Shown piece after piece: positions 34,404-42,870 of a DNA stretch of 64,000 nt (position 1 is its first letter; each line of letters begins with the position of its first letter). A program made the translations under genes and the position numbers. Origin of the DNA: JAKZVK01 sp965248255 (GTDB taxonomy: Bacteria; Acidobacteriota; Terriglobia; Bryobacterales; UBA6623); assembly GCA_965248255.1 (NCBI GenBank), contig CBDFIW010000003.1, positions 1,488,001-1,552,000 on the forward strand, written 5' to 3'. The notes below the pieces were generated by a model. That model saw only the letters and a list, made by a program, of their open reading frames with translations, made no database searches and was not told the DNA's origin.

Positions 34404-35528
34404 TCAGGGGACGCCGTCCTCGCGCAGCAACCGGTTGCCGAAATTACCAGCCTTCTTACCAGCGACGTCCCTCATATAGTCGCCGCTCGACGCGTTCAGC
34501 TTGGCGAGCAACTCCGCCGGGAGCATCAGCTGCGAGCCCGCCACATTATCCTCCACGTGCTCAGGACGCTCCGCGCCGGCTAGCGAGCTGGTCACTTCCG
34601 GATGGGTCAGCACCCAGGCGATACAGACCTGCGCACGGCTGACTCCCAGCTCGCCCGCGACTTCATCCAAGACCTTGAGCAAGCCGGCAAGGGCAGTCCC
34701 AACCGGGGCGGATTTTCCGGGAGCGATATCCCCGCCGGCGAGGGGACTGAACGCCATCAACCCCAAGTTGTGCCGGCGAATCAATGGGAACAGCTCCTGC
34801 TCGATGCCCCGGACGGCCTGCGCGGGCGTGTGGCGGCCGATGATGTTGAAGTAGTTCTGTAGTCCAGCCAACCGCGACCTGCCCTCTTGCGCAGCGTGGG
34901 CCGCGAGGCGGCCAACCTGGTCACCGGTGTGATTCGAGACACCCCAGTAGCGGATCTTCCCCGACCTCACCAGGGCGTCCATGGTGTCGGCGATGGCCGT
35001 CAACGGGGTGTGGGGGTCCTGGTTGTGCAGGATGTAGAGATCGACGTAGTCGGTCCCAAGGCGCTTCAAGCTGCCTTCGCACTCGCGAAACGCGAACTCG
35101 CGCGTCAAAGGAACGCTCACCGACGGGCCGTCCCCCTCGGGTTTCCTGCCCGGGTGCACCTTAGTACAGATCACGAGCCCGTCACGGGGGTGGTCGCGAA
35201 TGGCCTTGCCCAGGGCCGCCTCGGCGCCACCCCAGCCGTAGGCGTTCGATGAATCGAAGAAGTTGACACCCAGGTCGAGACACTTGTGGAGAATGCGCTG
35301 CCCGAGCAGGTTGTCAGGGGATCGCTCGGTTTGCCGGAAGGCCGTGCCCTGGCACAGCCGGGAGACGCGTAGGTCGGTCCAACCGAAGGGCACTAGGTCA
35401 GAGGCGCCCGGCTCGGCTTTCAGGGGCAGGCGGGAGGCGGCGAGCACCGCCGTCGCTGCGACGGCGGTGCCGGACCGCACAAACCCTCTTCGTGTGGGCC
35501 AGCTCCCGATCCCACGATTGCCGATCAT
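34404..35528 (-). CDS. Tat-exported aldo/keto reductase
   Basis: 374 residues from ATG 35526-35528; the frame is open further upstream but that part is the shadow of the cytochrome gene. Tat signal (TRRGFVRSGTAVAATAVLAA). AKR catalytic tetrad in order: Asp in NFFDSSNAYG, Tyr in the same motif, Lys in LVICTKVHPG, His in DLYILHNQD; the NADPH-binding end is GLMAFSPLAGG and ELGVSRAQVCIAWVLTHPEV. Reduces carbonyls of sugars or aldehydes with NAD(P)H. Its start overlaps the stop of the soxD-like gene by 4 nt, so it belongs to that operon, an unusual partner for sox genes. An exported NADPH enzyme must fold in the cytoplasm first, consistent with Tat. Confidence 0.9.
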   Translation of the reverse strand: MIGNRGIGSWPTRRGFVRSGTAVAATAVLAASRLPLKAEPGASDLVPFGWTDLRVSRLCQGTAFRQTERSPDNLLGQRILHKCLDLGVNFFDSSNAYGWGGAEAALGKAIRDHPRDGLVICTKVHPGRKPEGDGPSVSVPLTREFAFRECEGSLKRLGTDYVDLYILHNQDPHTPLTAIADTMDALVRSGKIRYWGVSNHTGDQVGRLAAHAAQEGRSRLAGLQNYFNIIGRHTPAQAVRGIEQELFPLIRRHNLGLMAFSPLAGGDIAPGKSAPVGTALAGLLKVLDEVAGELGVSRAQVCIAWVLTHPEVTSSLAGAERPEHVEDNVAGSQLMLPAELLAKLNASSGDYMRDVAGKKAGNFGNRLLREDGVP

Positions 35529-36154
35529 TCTCGCTTCGCTTCCGCCGCGGCCCCTGCATCGGGCCGGCCATCCGCCACGAACCCATTGCGGTTCGGCATC
35601 TTGACCTGCGGCAGCGTCTTGGCGCTCATCACGTCGTTCTCCCCGACGACACCGCCCAGGAACAACACGTAGGCCACCACCGCGTACATCTGGTCGTCGG
35701 TCAACACGCCCGGGGTGTCGAACGGCATCGAACGGTTGGTATAGTCCCACAGTGTCGTCGCATAAGGCCAATAACTCACGACCGTCTTGAGCGGCTTTGC
35801 GGTGTTGAGGCTCCCCTGGCCGCCGACTAGCGCCCCTTGCTCGCCGCCCTCGCCGTTGTTGCCGTGGCACTCGGCGCAACGCCGCTCGTAGATGTCCTTG
35901 CCCTGTGCCGCGGTACCACTGCCTTCGGGCAGCCCGGTTCCATCGGGAAAGGCCGAGATGTCCCAAGCCTTGATTTCCTCCGGTGTCGGCGCGCGCCCCA
36001 CGCCGTACTTCGGCGACTGGGCGCTTGCGTGACAGCCCAGCACTGTAAGCAGCACCACCGCCCAACTCACGACCGCCCGGCTTGAGGCGCGGCACGTGGG
36101 AGCGCAGCGTGTTACACTCTCGCCGCTATTCAAATTGACCACGTCACCTCCCAC
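35525..36154 (-). CDS. Monoheme cytochrome c, SoxD/SorB-like
   Basis: 209 residues, GTG start, signal with lipobox-like end (VSWAVVLLTVLGC). One heme site CAECH (in RRCAECHGNNGEGG) and a distal Met region (NRSMPFDTPGVLTDDQMYAV). GVGRAPTPEEIKAWDISAFP DGTGLPEGSG and the tail LPQVKMPNRNGFV are typical of the N-terminal cytochrome domain of SoxD or of SorB. Classical SoxD has about 380 residues and two hemes, so this is a short form. It lies 9 nt after the soxC-like gene and should accept electrons from it. Confidence 0.85.
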   Translation of the reverse strand: MGGDVVNLNSGESVTRCAPTCRASSRAVVSWAVVLLTVLGCHASAQSPKYGVGRAPTPEEIKAWDISAFPDGTGLPEGSGTAAQGKDIYERRCAECHGNNGEGGEQGALVGGQGSLNTAKPLKTVVSYWPYATTLWDYTNRSMPFDTPGVLTDDQMYAVVAYVLFLGGVVGENDVMSAKTLPQVKMPNRNGFVADGRPDAGAAAEAKRE

Positions 36155-36163
36155 AGCCTTTCC

Positions 36164-37405
36164 TCAGACACTCGTTACGCTCCCATCGCCGCCGACTTTC
36201 CAAACCTTGATCCCGTTGTTGTGATACGCCGAGTTCGGCCCGCGCGCCGCGATCAACGCTTCGACTGTCGGTTGAACGTAGCCGGTCTCATCGGTTGATC
36301 GCGACAGGATCGTGGTCTCGTTCCCATCCCACGTCCACGGCAATCGAAACCGCGTAAACGCAAGGCGGTGGCGCGGCTCCTGCAAATCCGCATCCTGCCA
36401 ACTGGCTCCGCCGTCGGTCGAGACCCCAACACGCTCGATCAGGCCCCGGCCTGACCAGGCGAGCCCGGTAATCTCACATGGCCCGGCGCCGTTCAGCTTC
36501 TGCCCTCCCGACGGGAAGGTAATCACCGACTTGGCCTCCATCGGAAAGCTGAACTGGCGGGCGGTGCCATTGGCCAGCAGGTCGGTGTATTTCGAGGTCT
36601 CATCGCGCGCCATCACGGCCTGATCAGTGACCTTCAGCCGCCGCAGCCATTTGACGTTGATGTTTCCTTCGAAACCCGGTGCCACGAGCCGCAAAGGATA
36701 GCCCTGCTCGGGCCGGATCGCCTCACCGTTCTGCCCGTAGGCGAGGATCACGTCCTCCCGGCACTTCGCGATCGGAAGGCTTCGCTGCATGTGGCAGGCA
36801 TCGGCGCCCTCCGCAATCACCCACTTGGCTCCCGGCAGTACGCCCACCGCCTCCAGCAAGACCGACAGCAGCACGCCGGTCCACTCGCTGCAGCTGGCCA
36901 GGCCATGGCTGAGCTGCGCGCTCACCCCTTTCTTCTCTTTCCACTCGCTGCCGCTGTTGCCCGCACACTCGATGAAGTGGACACGTGACACCGAGGGAAG
37001 CCTCCGCAGCTCCTCCATCGTCAGGATCAAAGGCCGCTCCACCATCCCATGAATCATCAATCGGTGCTCGGCGGGGTCGATGTCCGGTACACCCGCATGA
37101 TGCCTTTCGAAGTGAAGACTCGAGGGCGTAATGATGCCCTGCGAATCTTGCAGCGGCGTGCGCGTGGACCCCGCCTCAGGGGTCTTCGAGGCCCTCCTGT
37201 GCCGTACCGCCTTCTCATAGGGCGAACGGGACCCGTATCCACTGGGCGGTCTTCCCAGCCGACTGGGTCCCGTATCCGGCGCCTCCACATCCGAGCAGGC
37301 CGTCAAGGCTCCTCCCAGTACCGCACTTATTTTCAAGAACCCCCGGCGGCTTGACGGCGACGACTTGGCATTCGATGAATCCGTTCTCACTCGACCTCCT
37401 CGCAT
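36164..37405 (-). CDS. soxC: SoxC-like molybdenum sulfur/sulfite dehydrogenase
   Basis: 413 residues from ATG 37403-37405; a TTG eight codons upstream is also possible. Tat signal (SSRRGFLKISAVLGGALTAC). Sulfite-oxidase-type Moco domain with the SoxC-specific entry SPYEKAVRHRR ... TPLQDSQGIITPSSLHFERH HAG; Moco-binding Cys in VHFIECAGNSGSEW; GYPLRLVAPGFEGNINVKWL; and a C-terminal dimerisation domain (GVSTDGGASWQDADL). In the Sox system SoxCD oxidises the cysteine-bound sulfane; other sox genes (soxAX, YZ, B) are not in the window, so it may instead act alone on sulfite or a similar anion. Confidence 0.9.
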   Translation of the reverse strand: MRGGRVRTDSSNAKSSPSSRRGFLKISAVLGGALTACSDVEAPDTGPSRLGRPPSGYGSRSPYEKAVRHRRASKTPEAGSTRTPLQDSQGIITPSSLHFERHHAGVPDIDPAEHRLMIHGMVERPLILTMEELRRLPSVSRVHFIECAGNSGSEWKEKKGVSAQLSHGLASCSEWTGVLLSVLLEAVGVLPGAKWVIAEGADACHMQRSLPIAKCREDVILAYGQNGEAIRPEQGYPLRLVAPGFEGNINVKWLRRLKVTDQAVMARDETSKYTDLLANGTARQFSFPMEAKSVITFPSGGQKLNGAGPCEITGLAWSGRGLIERVGVSTDGGASWQDADLQEPRHRLAFTRFRLPWTWDGNETTILSRSTDETGYVQPTVEALIAARGPNSAYHNNGIKVWKVGGDGSVTSV

Positions 37406-37628
37406 CCAACCCCCCGCATCCCGAATCAAGGGCGGATCTCAACGATTATAGGAGGTGCACAAGTGAAATCGGGGAGGTGCTCAGCGAAGCAGTCGGGCCG
37501 GGCGGGAATACGAATTTGTGAGAAACAGTACACGTGCACTGGCTGGAAGCCTGTCACAGCAGTACGTTTGGATGCCGTCGTCGACCAAAACGTTGTAACA
37601 TAGGAGTTTTCGAGACTGTGAGGATCAC

Positions 37629-38249
37629 ATGTGGGGACGCAAAGACGAGCCTGAAACAACGCCGAGAAGCGCACCGACCGTGAATCCGGGAGCCAGCCAA
37701 GCTCAGGAGGCGCAGCGCCCGGCGCCCGCGGCGGCAGGTGCCCGGCCCACTGTTGCCGACCGTGGGGACCGAGCACACGGGCAAGTCGGCAAGTCAATCA
37801 AGTTTAAGGGCGAAATCAGCGGAAGCGAGGACCTGTACGTCGACGGCGAAATCGAGGGCACCGTGGAGCTGCGTGACAACAGTCTCACCGTAGGCCCCAA
37901 CGGCAACGTGCGGGCGCAGATCAAGGCCCGCACCATCACAGTGCAGGGACGCCTGGAAGGGAACGTGCAGGCGGGCGAGCGGATCGAGATTCGCAAGACC
38001 GGCTCGCTGGAAGGCGACCTCGTGACCCCGCGTATTGTGATCGAGGATGGTGCCGTCTTTCGAGGCAGCATCGACATCCTCAAGCCCGGCACGGCTCCTC
38101 AGCGCCCCGCACTGAACCGAAAACCGGCGCCCGCGCGAGCCCCGATTGTCACGGCCACCCCGCCGATTCCGGTCGGCGTGGAAGCCGCGGCCGCGGCATC
38201 GTCGGGCCAGGGTACGGAAACGCCCGAACGGCAACGCAAACCGCGATAG
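37629..38249 (+). CDS. Bactofilin (polymer-forming cytoskeletal protein)
   Basis: 206 residues; GAGG 7 nt upstream of ATG 37629. The central 110 residues are a bactofilin (DUF583) beta-helix: GKSIKFKGEISGSEDLYVDG EIEG, then repeated valine/isoleucine rungs (VRAQIKARTITVQGRLEGNV, GSLEGDLVTPRIVIEDGAVF). Proline/alanine-rich disordered ends flank it (residues 1-50 and 155-206). No membrane segment. Bactofilins polymerise without nucleotide into filaments that position cell-envelope machinery. Likely cotranscribed with the following methyltransferase and TPR genes, which follow within 35 nt. Confidence 0.93.
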   Translation: MWGRKDEPETTPRSAPTVNPGASQAQEAQRPAPAAAGARPTVADRGDRAHGQVGKSIKFKGEISGSEDLYVDGEIEGTVELRDNSLTVGPNGNVRAQIKARTITVQGRLEGNVQAGERIEIRKTGSLEGDLVTPRIVIEDGAVFRGSIDILKPGTAPQRPALNRKPAPARAPIVTATPPIPVGVEAAAAASSGQGTETPERQRKPR

Positions 38250-38282
38250 ACACCGCCGTATCGGTGTCGCCGGGAAGAGATC

Positions 38283-38918
38283 GTGAACGTCTTGATGCAA
38301 GACTCATCTTCCTCGTCGCCGGTCGCCGGCGTCCCCGGCTCCGAACAGAATGCCCGTCACAGTAGCGGTCTGCGCCATTTTTTCCATTCCTTCCCCGAGG
38401 GCAACCATCTCGAGGTCCTCGATCTGGGTGGACTCAACGAGACCAACGCCAACTTCCTCAGCGCTCTCAACTGCAAGATCCACACCGTTGACCTGCTCAA
38501 GGTCTTTGACCAGGCCAGCGCCACCGTCAACGGACGATTCGAGCCCAAAGACGCGCAAGCCTTCATCGAAGAATACCTAGGATTCCCTCCCGCACACTTC
38601 GACGCGGTTCTGGTGTGGGACACCTTAGAACACCTCGACGTCGCGGTGATCGAGTTGGCGGTGTCCCGTCTGGGGCAGGTCCTCAAGCCGGGTGGCTCGT
38701 TGCTGGCGTTTTTTCACAGCCAAGCAGGCGGCGAAACCGTCGCATTACGGCGTTATGAAATTAGCGATCGAGAGACTTTGGTGATGCGTCCCGTCGGCTC
38801 CCGCCGCTTGCCAGGGACCTTCAACAACCGTAGTCTTGAGCGGCTGTTCGGAGGCTTCGAGTCCGTCAAGTTCTTCCTGAGCCGTGACAGCCTCCGTGAA
38901 GTAATCGTCGTGCGCTGA
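38283..38918 (+). CDS. Class I SAM-dependent methyltransferase
   Basis: 211 residues, GTG start at 38283 with GGGAAGAG upstream. SAM-binding motif I is LEVLDLGGLNETNANFL, motif II CKIHTVDLL, motif IV HFDAVLVWDTLEHLD (acidic plus aromatic), and VLKPGGSLLAFFHS is the usual post-motif strand. Motif I has GG-x-N instead of the classical G-x-G-x-G, so binding may be divergent. Substrate unknown. A hairpin GACACCG / CGGTGTC (38249-38268) sits between it and the bactofilin gene. Confidence 0.85.
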   Translation: MNVLMQDSSSSSPVAGVPGSEQNARHSSGLRHFFHSFPEGNHLEVLDLGGLNETNANFLSALNCKIHTVDLLKVFDQASATVNGRFEPKDAQAFIEEYLGFPPAHFDAVLVWDTLEHLDVAVIELAVSRLGQVLKPGGSLLAFFHSQAGGETVALRRYEISDRETLVMRPVGSRRLPGTFNNRSLERLFGGFESVKFFLSRDSLREVIVVR

Positions 38919-38919
38919 C

Positions 38920-40050
38920 GTGCGTCCACTACTTGTGCGCCTCCGTTCCGCGCGGTTATGCCCTGCGGTCGCTTTCGTGGCGGCCCTGCTCAGCGCTAGC
39001 CTCTTGTCTGCGGCGGAGAGCACCGGCCATCGCGAGATCGGCCACGACTATTTCTTCAACCTCGAATACGATCTGGCGATCCAGGCCTACCGCCGCTTGG
39101 TCGAAGAAGCTCCCGAGGACTCCCGGGCATATAACCATCTCGCAACCGCCATCCTTTATCAGGAGTTGCTGCGCCTCGGCATGCTCGAGACCAGCGCGTT
39201 CAAGGGCGACAACGAGTTCCTGGAGTGGAAGAAACCCAAGCCCGACCCCAACGTGGGCGAAGAGTTCGAGCGTATCCTGCTCGAGGGCCGCAAGCTCGCA
39301 CAGGCCGCTGTGAAGGAATCGCCGGACGACATCTTGGCCCGCTATGCCCTCTCAACGAACTTCGGTCTGCAAGGCAACTACCAGTTCATGATCAAGAAGA
39401 GCTACTTCGGGGCTCTTCGCAACGGCACTCGAGCCAACAAGCATAGCCGGAGAATTCTCAAGCAGAACCCCAACTTCGTGGACGCCTATCTAGTTGCGGG
39501 GGTACACGATTACGTTGTCGGGAGTTTGCCTTGGGCGATTCGGGCGGTGATCGTGCTAGGGGGTATTCGTGGCAACAAGAAAAAGGGCGAGGGGTTTGTC
39601 ACTCGGGTGAGTGGTGAGGGCAAGCTGGCGCGGAACGAAGCCCGCGCATTGCTGGCTCTGCTCCTGCGCCGGGAGCGTCGCCCGCTGGAAGCCGCTGTCC
39701 TACTGCGAGATATGATTACAGAGTTCCCCAGGAACTACGTGCTGCACCTCGAGTTGGGATCGATGTATCTCGACGCCAAGCAACCCGCGCGAGCCCTCGA
39801 AGTGTTTCGCGGAGCGCTGGCGAAGACCGAAGCGAATGAAGACCGATTCGCACGCATGCCCCAGCGCACCAAAGGCGCGCTCATCCGCAAGATCGAGGAG
39901 GTCGAGAAGGAACTTGAGCAGGCCGAGCCCCGCCGTCCCCGCCGCAGCGTCGGCCCCCGCCAAGCCCCCGGCCTGACCCCGCGAGCGCCGCGGTCGGTTC
40001 ACCCCTCAAAGCGCAAGTCGTACACTCGGGCTGCGACAGACGATCCTTGA
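38920..40050 (+). CDS. Secreted TPR-repeat protein
   Basis: 376 residues, GTG start one base after the methyltransferase stop. Signal peptide (LCPAVAFVAALLSASLLSAA). TPR-type helices: HDYFFNLEYDLAIQAYRRLV EEAPEDSRAYNHLATAILYQ, then a large insertion including KSYFGALRNGTRANKHSRRI and DAYLVAGVHDYVVGSLPWAI, then LLALLLRRERRPLEAAVLLR DMITEFPRNYVLHLELGSMY. The C-terminal 60 residues are basic and proline-rich. Probably a periplasmic scaffold; partner unknown. Last gene of the bactofilin cluster. Confidence 0.82.
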   Translation: MRPLLVRLRSARLCPAVAFVAALLSASLLSAAESTGHREIGHDYFFNLEYDLAIQAYRRLVEEAPEDSRAYNHLATAILYQELLRLGMLETSAFKGDNEFLEWKKPKPDPNVGEEFERILLEGRKLAQAAVKESPDDILARYALSTNFGLQGNYQFMIKKSYFGALRNGTRANKHSRRILKQNPNFVDAYLVAGVHDYVVGSLPWAIRAVIVLGGIRGNKKKGEGFVTRVSGEGKLARNEARALLALLLRRERRPLEAAVLLRDMITEFPRNYVLHLELGSMYLDAKQPARALEVFRGALAKTEANEDRFARMPQRTKGALIRKIEEVEKELEQAEPRRPRRSVGPRQAPGLTPRAPRSVHPSKRKSYTRAATDDP

Positions 40051-40236
40051 TCAACCGGATCTGTACCTCGCGCAGGTTTTGGCGCTCATCTGCCTCGCAT
40101 GCGCGCCTCCGGCCCAGGCCGAGCCGTGACCCTCCACGAAGACGCGCTGGACCTCTACCGCATGGGCCTGACGGTGGATTGCACACTCGATCGCTACCAG
40201 GAGCCCTCAGCTTTTCTGCTGATCGTATTACACTAG
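40051..40236. other. Spacer before the IS5 element
   Basis: A 45-codon open frame (ATG 40099 to TAG 40234-40236; LHEDALDLYRMGLTVDCTLD RY) is present but lacks a ribosome site and any recognised motif; its stop codon is also part of the IS5 target site CTAG. I do not call it a gene. Confidence 0.35.
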
Positions 40237-41064
40237 GGCGTGTTAACACTAACGTAGGGTATCGAAACGTAGAGCCTCGACGATGAGGGCGAAGTGGAGG
40301 AAGGCGAGGAACATGACGTCGAGCTTGTCGAAGCGGGAGAAGATGCGGCGGAATCCCTTGAGCCGTCGGAAGAGTCTCTCGATCTCGTTGCGGCGGCGAT
40401 AGAGCGCTCGGTCGTATTCCCACGGCTCCAGGCGGGTGCGCCGGGGCGGCACGACGGGAATCCATCCGAAATCCAAAGCCAGTTGGCGTGTCTGATCGTC
40501 CTCATAGGCGCCGTCCATCAGCAGCGGCAGCGGCTCGGGCAGTGGCCCCAGACCACCGAGCAAGTTCGCGGCCCTGCTGGGCGTCGTGCGCTTGGCCGGG
40601 CGAGAGAGCGAAGGTTATCGCCGTTCGAGCATTTGCGGCAACCATATGAATCTTGGTGGTCCATCCGCCGCGGGATTTGCCGATCGCTTGCGGACCGTTT
40701 TTTTAACGCGCCCGTGCCGTCGGGATGAACCTTCACGATGGTCGAGTCCATTGACACGGCTTCGATTCGGATGCGGGCCAGCTGCTCGCGCTGCAGTTTC
40801 TCGAAGACGGCGTCGAGCACGCCGTTCTTCGACCAGCGGTTCATGCGGGTATAAATGGTGTGCCAGTTACCGAAGCGTTTAGGCAAGCCGCGCCATTTGC
40901 AGCCCTGCTCGGCGACATACAACATGGCGTTCAAAACCGTGAGGTTCGGCAGGCTCACATTGCCGCGCTGGCGGGGCAGGACCGGCTCGATGCGGCGGTA
41001 TTGCTGCTCGGTGATCTCCATACCTCCGAGTATAGCAGCTTTTGCGACTTAGTGTTAACACACC
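40237..41064 (-). mobile_element. IS5-family (IS427-group-like) element, decayed
   Basis: 828 bp, flanked by CTAG (40233-40236 and 41065-41068). Inverted repeats GGCGTGTTAACACTAA / GGTGTGTTAACACTAA, 15 of 16 matching. Transposase on the minus strand, broken. Size, CTAG target and two-frame layout fit the IS427 group of IS5. Confidence 0.9.
40249..41021 (-). pseudogene. IS5 transposase with two frame breaks
   Basis: First part from ATG 41019-41021 (MEITEQQYRRIEPVLPRQRG) through SMDSTIVKVHPDGTGALKK, which carries the first catalytic Asp. The next homologous segment (GPQAIGKSRGGWTTKIHMVA ANARTAITFALSPGQAHD) is in a second frame that begins at a run of seven A (T run 40699-40705). The last segment (LGPLPEPLPLLMDGAYEDD ... 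RRRNEIERLFRRLKGFRRIF) is in a third frame. IS427-type elements use one -1 shift at such an A run, but with seven A the needed shift is not -1, and the second break is not programmed, so the copy is dead. Confidence 0.85.
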
Positions 41065-41095
41065 CTAGTCGGAGGTGGCAAGCTAGGAACTCGCC

Positions 41096-41311
41096 GTGGC
41101 GGCCTTTCTCAATCCGTGGAGTCTCGGGGTCCTGTTCCAGGTCCTGATGATCGTGCATTTCTTCCGCCATCGTCCCGAAGCGTATTGGTTCTGGGTCATC
41201 CTCTTCTTGGGTCCCATCGGCGCGGCCGTGTACTTCTTCGTGGAGGTCCTACCCGGGCTCCACTGGAAGATGCCGGTTGTTGAGCGCTGGGAGCGCCGGC
41301 GGCGGAGTTAG
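41096..41311 (+). CDS. Small two-helix membrane protein
   Basis: 71 residues, GTG start. Two hydrophobic helices (LGVLFQVLMIVHFFRH and YWFWVILFLGPIGAAVYFFV) joined by a short loop with PEAY, resembling the PLDc_N-type hairpin found at the start of some membrane proteins, followed by a basic tail (ERWERRRRS). It precedes the TPR gene by 12 nt, and in related arrangements such a membrane hairpin and TPR repeats occur in one protein, so the two probably work together as a membrane-tethered repeat module. Confidence 0.6.
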   Translation: MAAFLNPWSLGVLFQVLMIVHFFRHRPEAYWFWVILFLGPIGAAVYFFVEVLPGLHWKMPVVERWERRRRS

Positions 41312-41323
41312 TGGCTGGAGCGC

Positions 41324-41830
41324 ATGGTGAGCGAGAGCCCGACCCAGGAAGCTCTGGCTGAGCTTGCCTGGAGCTGCGGCAAGGACGGCGACTACGCCCG
41401 GGCCATCGAGCTGTTCGGCGAGGCGCTGGATCGCGACCCAGGCGATCTCGACAGTCTGTACGACCGTGGGCTGTCGGCGATCGAGAGCGGCGATTATAGC
41501 GCCGCGGTGAAGGACCTCCGTACGTTAGCCCAGGCCGATGCCAACTACAAGCTGCACAAGGGGAACCTCGCCCTTGCCGAAGCCTACGAAGCCTTAGGCG
41601 GCGAGGGTCAGGCGGTCGAGGCCTATCGGTCGATCCTTCGACAGTCGCCGATCTCTCGGGCCTACTACGGGCTGGGTAAGCTCCTGGCCAAACGGGGCGA
41701 GGGCAAAGAAGCGCGCGCGATGATGCAGGAAATCCTGACCAAGCAGATCGGCCTGCCGCGCTATCTGCGCCGCCAGGAGCGCCCTTGGGTCTGGCGCGCT
41801 CGCAGGTTCTTGAAGACCCTCTCCGCCTAG
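41324..41830 (+). CDS. Cytoplasmic TPR-repeat protein
   Basis: 168 residues with at least three TPR units: ALAELAWSCGKDGDYARAIE LFGEALDRDPGDLDSLYDRG, LSAIESGDYSAAVKDLRTLA, and LALAEAYEALGGEGQAVEAY RSILRQSPISRAYYGLGKLL. No signal or membrane segment. Basic C-terminal tail. Probably an assembly or interaction partner for the small membrane protein encoded just upstream. Confidence 0.75.
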   Translation: MVSESPTQEALAELAWSCGKDGDYARAIELFGEALDRDPGDLDSLYDRGLSAIESGDYSAAVKDLRTLAQADANYKLHKGNLALAEAYEALGGEGQAVEAYRSILRQSPISRAYYGLGKLLAKRGEGKEARAMMQEILTKQIGLPRYLRRQERPWVWRARRFLKTLSA

Positions 41831-42031
41831 TAAGGGGGAGTGATACGCTATGCGCCCCGGTAGCTACGGCACGTTTGTTGAAGCGCTCCTTGACAGTCGC
41901 GGCTCGGCAGGAAGACCCGTGCCCCCTCACTCCTCTTTCACTCTGTACAGTTTTTCTTGATCGCCCGTATCCTTTCTTCGGTTTCGTGGTAATAGCGTGT
42001 AGGCCGGCGCTTATACGCCCGGACGAATCGC

Positions 42032-42547
42032 GTGACGAATTCGGAGTTCAGCACGGTGTTCCAAGAGCATAAGGACGCCGTTTTTGGCTTCGCCTACCGT
42101 ATGACCGGATCGACACACACGGCCGAGGATGTTGCGCAGGATTGCTTCCTGGCGCTGCTCCGCGATTCGGCGCGCTACGAGCCGTCCCGTGGCGCCCTCC
42201 GTTGCTTCCTGTTCGGTGTGGCGCGCAACTTGATCTTCAAGCGTTGGCGGGCCGAAGGCCGTTGGGATGTCTTCGAAGAGCAAGAGGTCACTGTCGAACC
42301 CGTGGATCCGGTATCCCGCGAGACCGCCGACTTGGTAGCGCGGGCTGTCGATGCGCTGCCTCCGTTGCAGCGGGAAGCGCTCATCTTGACCGAGTACGAA
42401 GGCCTGTCACTCAAAGAGATCGCGCGAACGGTGGAGGCGGAGGTCGGCGCTGTTAAAGCGCGTCTCCACCGCGCGCGGGAGAGCCTCCGCCACACGCTCG
42501 CTCCTTTGGCCCGAACGGCTGGAGTGGAAAAGCAATGCAACCATTGA
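42032..42547 (+). CDS. ECF-type RNA polymerase sigma factor
   Basis: 171 residues, GTG start. Region 2: FQEHKDAVFGFAYRMTGSTH TAEDVAQDCFLALLRD. Region 4: VARAVDALPPLQREALILTE YEGLSLKEIARTVEAEVGAVKARLHRARESLR. Short linker as usual for ECF sigma factors. It directs RNA polymerase to a small regulon, normally held by an anti-sigma factor. Its last 13 bases overlap the next gene, indicating coupling. Confidence 0.93.
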   Translation: MTNSEFSTVFQEHKDAVFGFAYRMTGSTHTAEDVAQDCFLALLRDSARYEPSRGALRCFLFGVARNLIFKRWRAEGRWDVFEEQEVTVEPVDPVSRETADLVARAVDALPPLQREALILTEYEGLSLKEIARTVEAEVGAVKARLHRARESLRHTLAPLARTAGVEKQCNH

Positions 42548-42870
42548 ACGACGACGAACTGAGCAAGATTCTTGCCCGCTGGCCGGCCCCTCTGACGCCC
42601 GCCTCCTTGGAAGCCCCCCTGAAAAGTGCGCAGGAGGCCAAGCGGCTCCCCGCCCAGGGCCGCCGCTGGTGGCACTGGATGTTGTGGGGACAGATTCGCG
42701 TGCCGGTCCCGCTCGGCGCGCTCACGCTCGCTGCGTTGGCCGTCCTAGCCGCGCTCGCCTTTCGCACGCCGGCCGTGGAAGCTCCCGACGGCGAGTCCGG
42801 CTTCTCAGACTTCCAGGTTGTGGAAGATCTCAACCCGAGAATCATCAGGAGTTCCTATGAAAACAACTAG
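42535..42870 (+). CDS. Single-pass membrane protein, possible anti-sigma factor
   Basis: 111 residues. Cytoplasmic N-terminus of about 60 residues (LNDDELSKILARWPAPLTPA), then one membrane helix (VPLGALTLAALAVLAALAF), then about 35 residues outside (GESGFSDFQVVEDLNPRII). The place right behind an ECF sigma gene with overlapping reading frames, plus the single helix, fits an anti-sigma factor; however no zinc-binding H-x3-C-x2-C motif is present, so this is positional inference. Confidence 0.65.
   Translation: MQPLNDDELSKILARWPAPLTPASLEAPLKSAQEAKRLPAQGRRWWHWMLWGQIRVPVPLGALTLAALAVLAALAFRTPAVEAPDGESGFSDFQVVEDLNPRIIRSSYENN

Noticed and set aside
40099..40236. 45-codon frame before the IS5 element
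   Set aside because: No ribosome site, no similarity recognised, and its stop is part of the IS target site.
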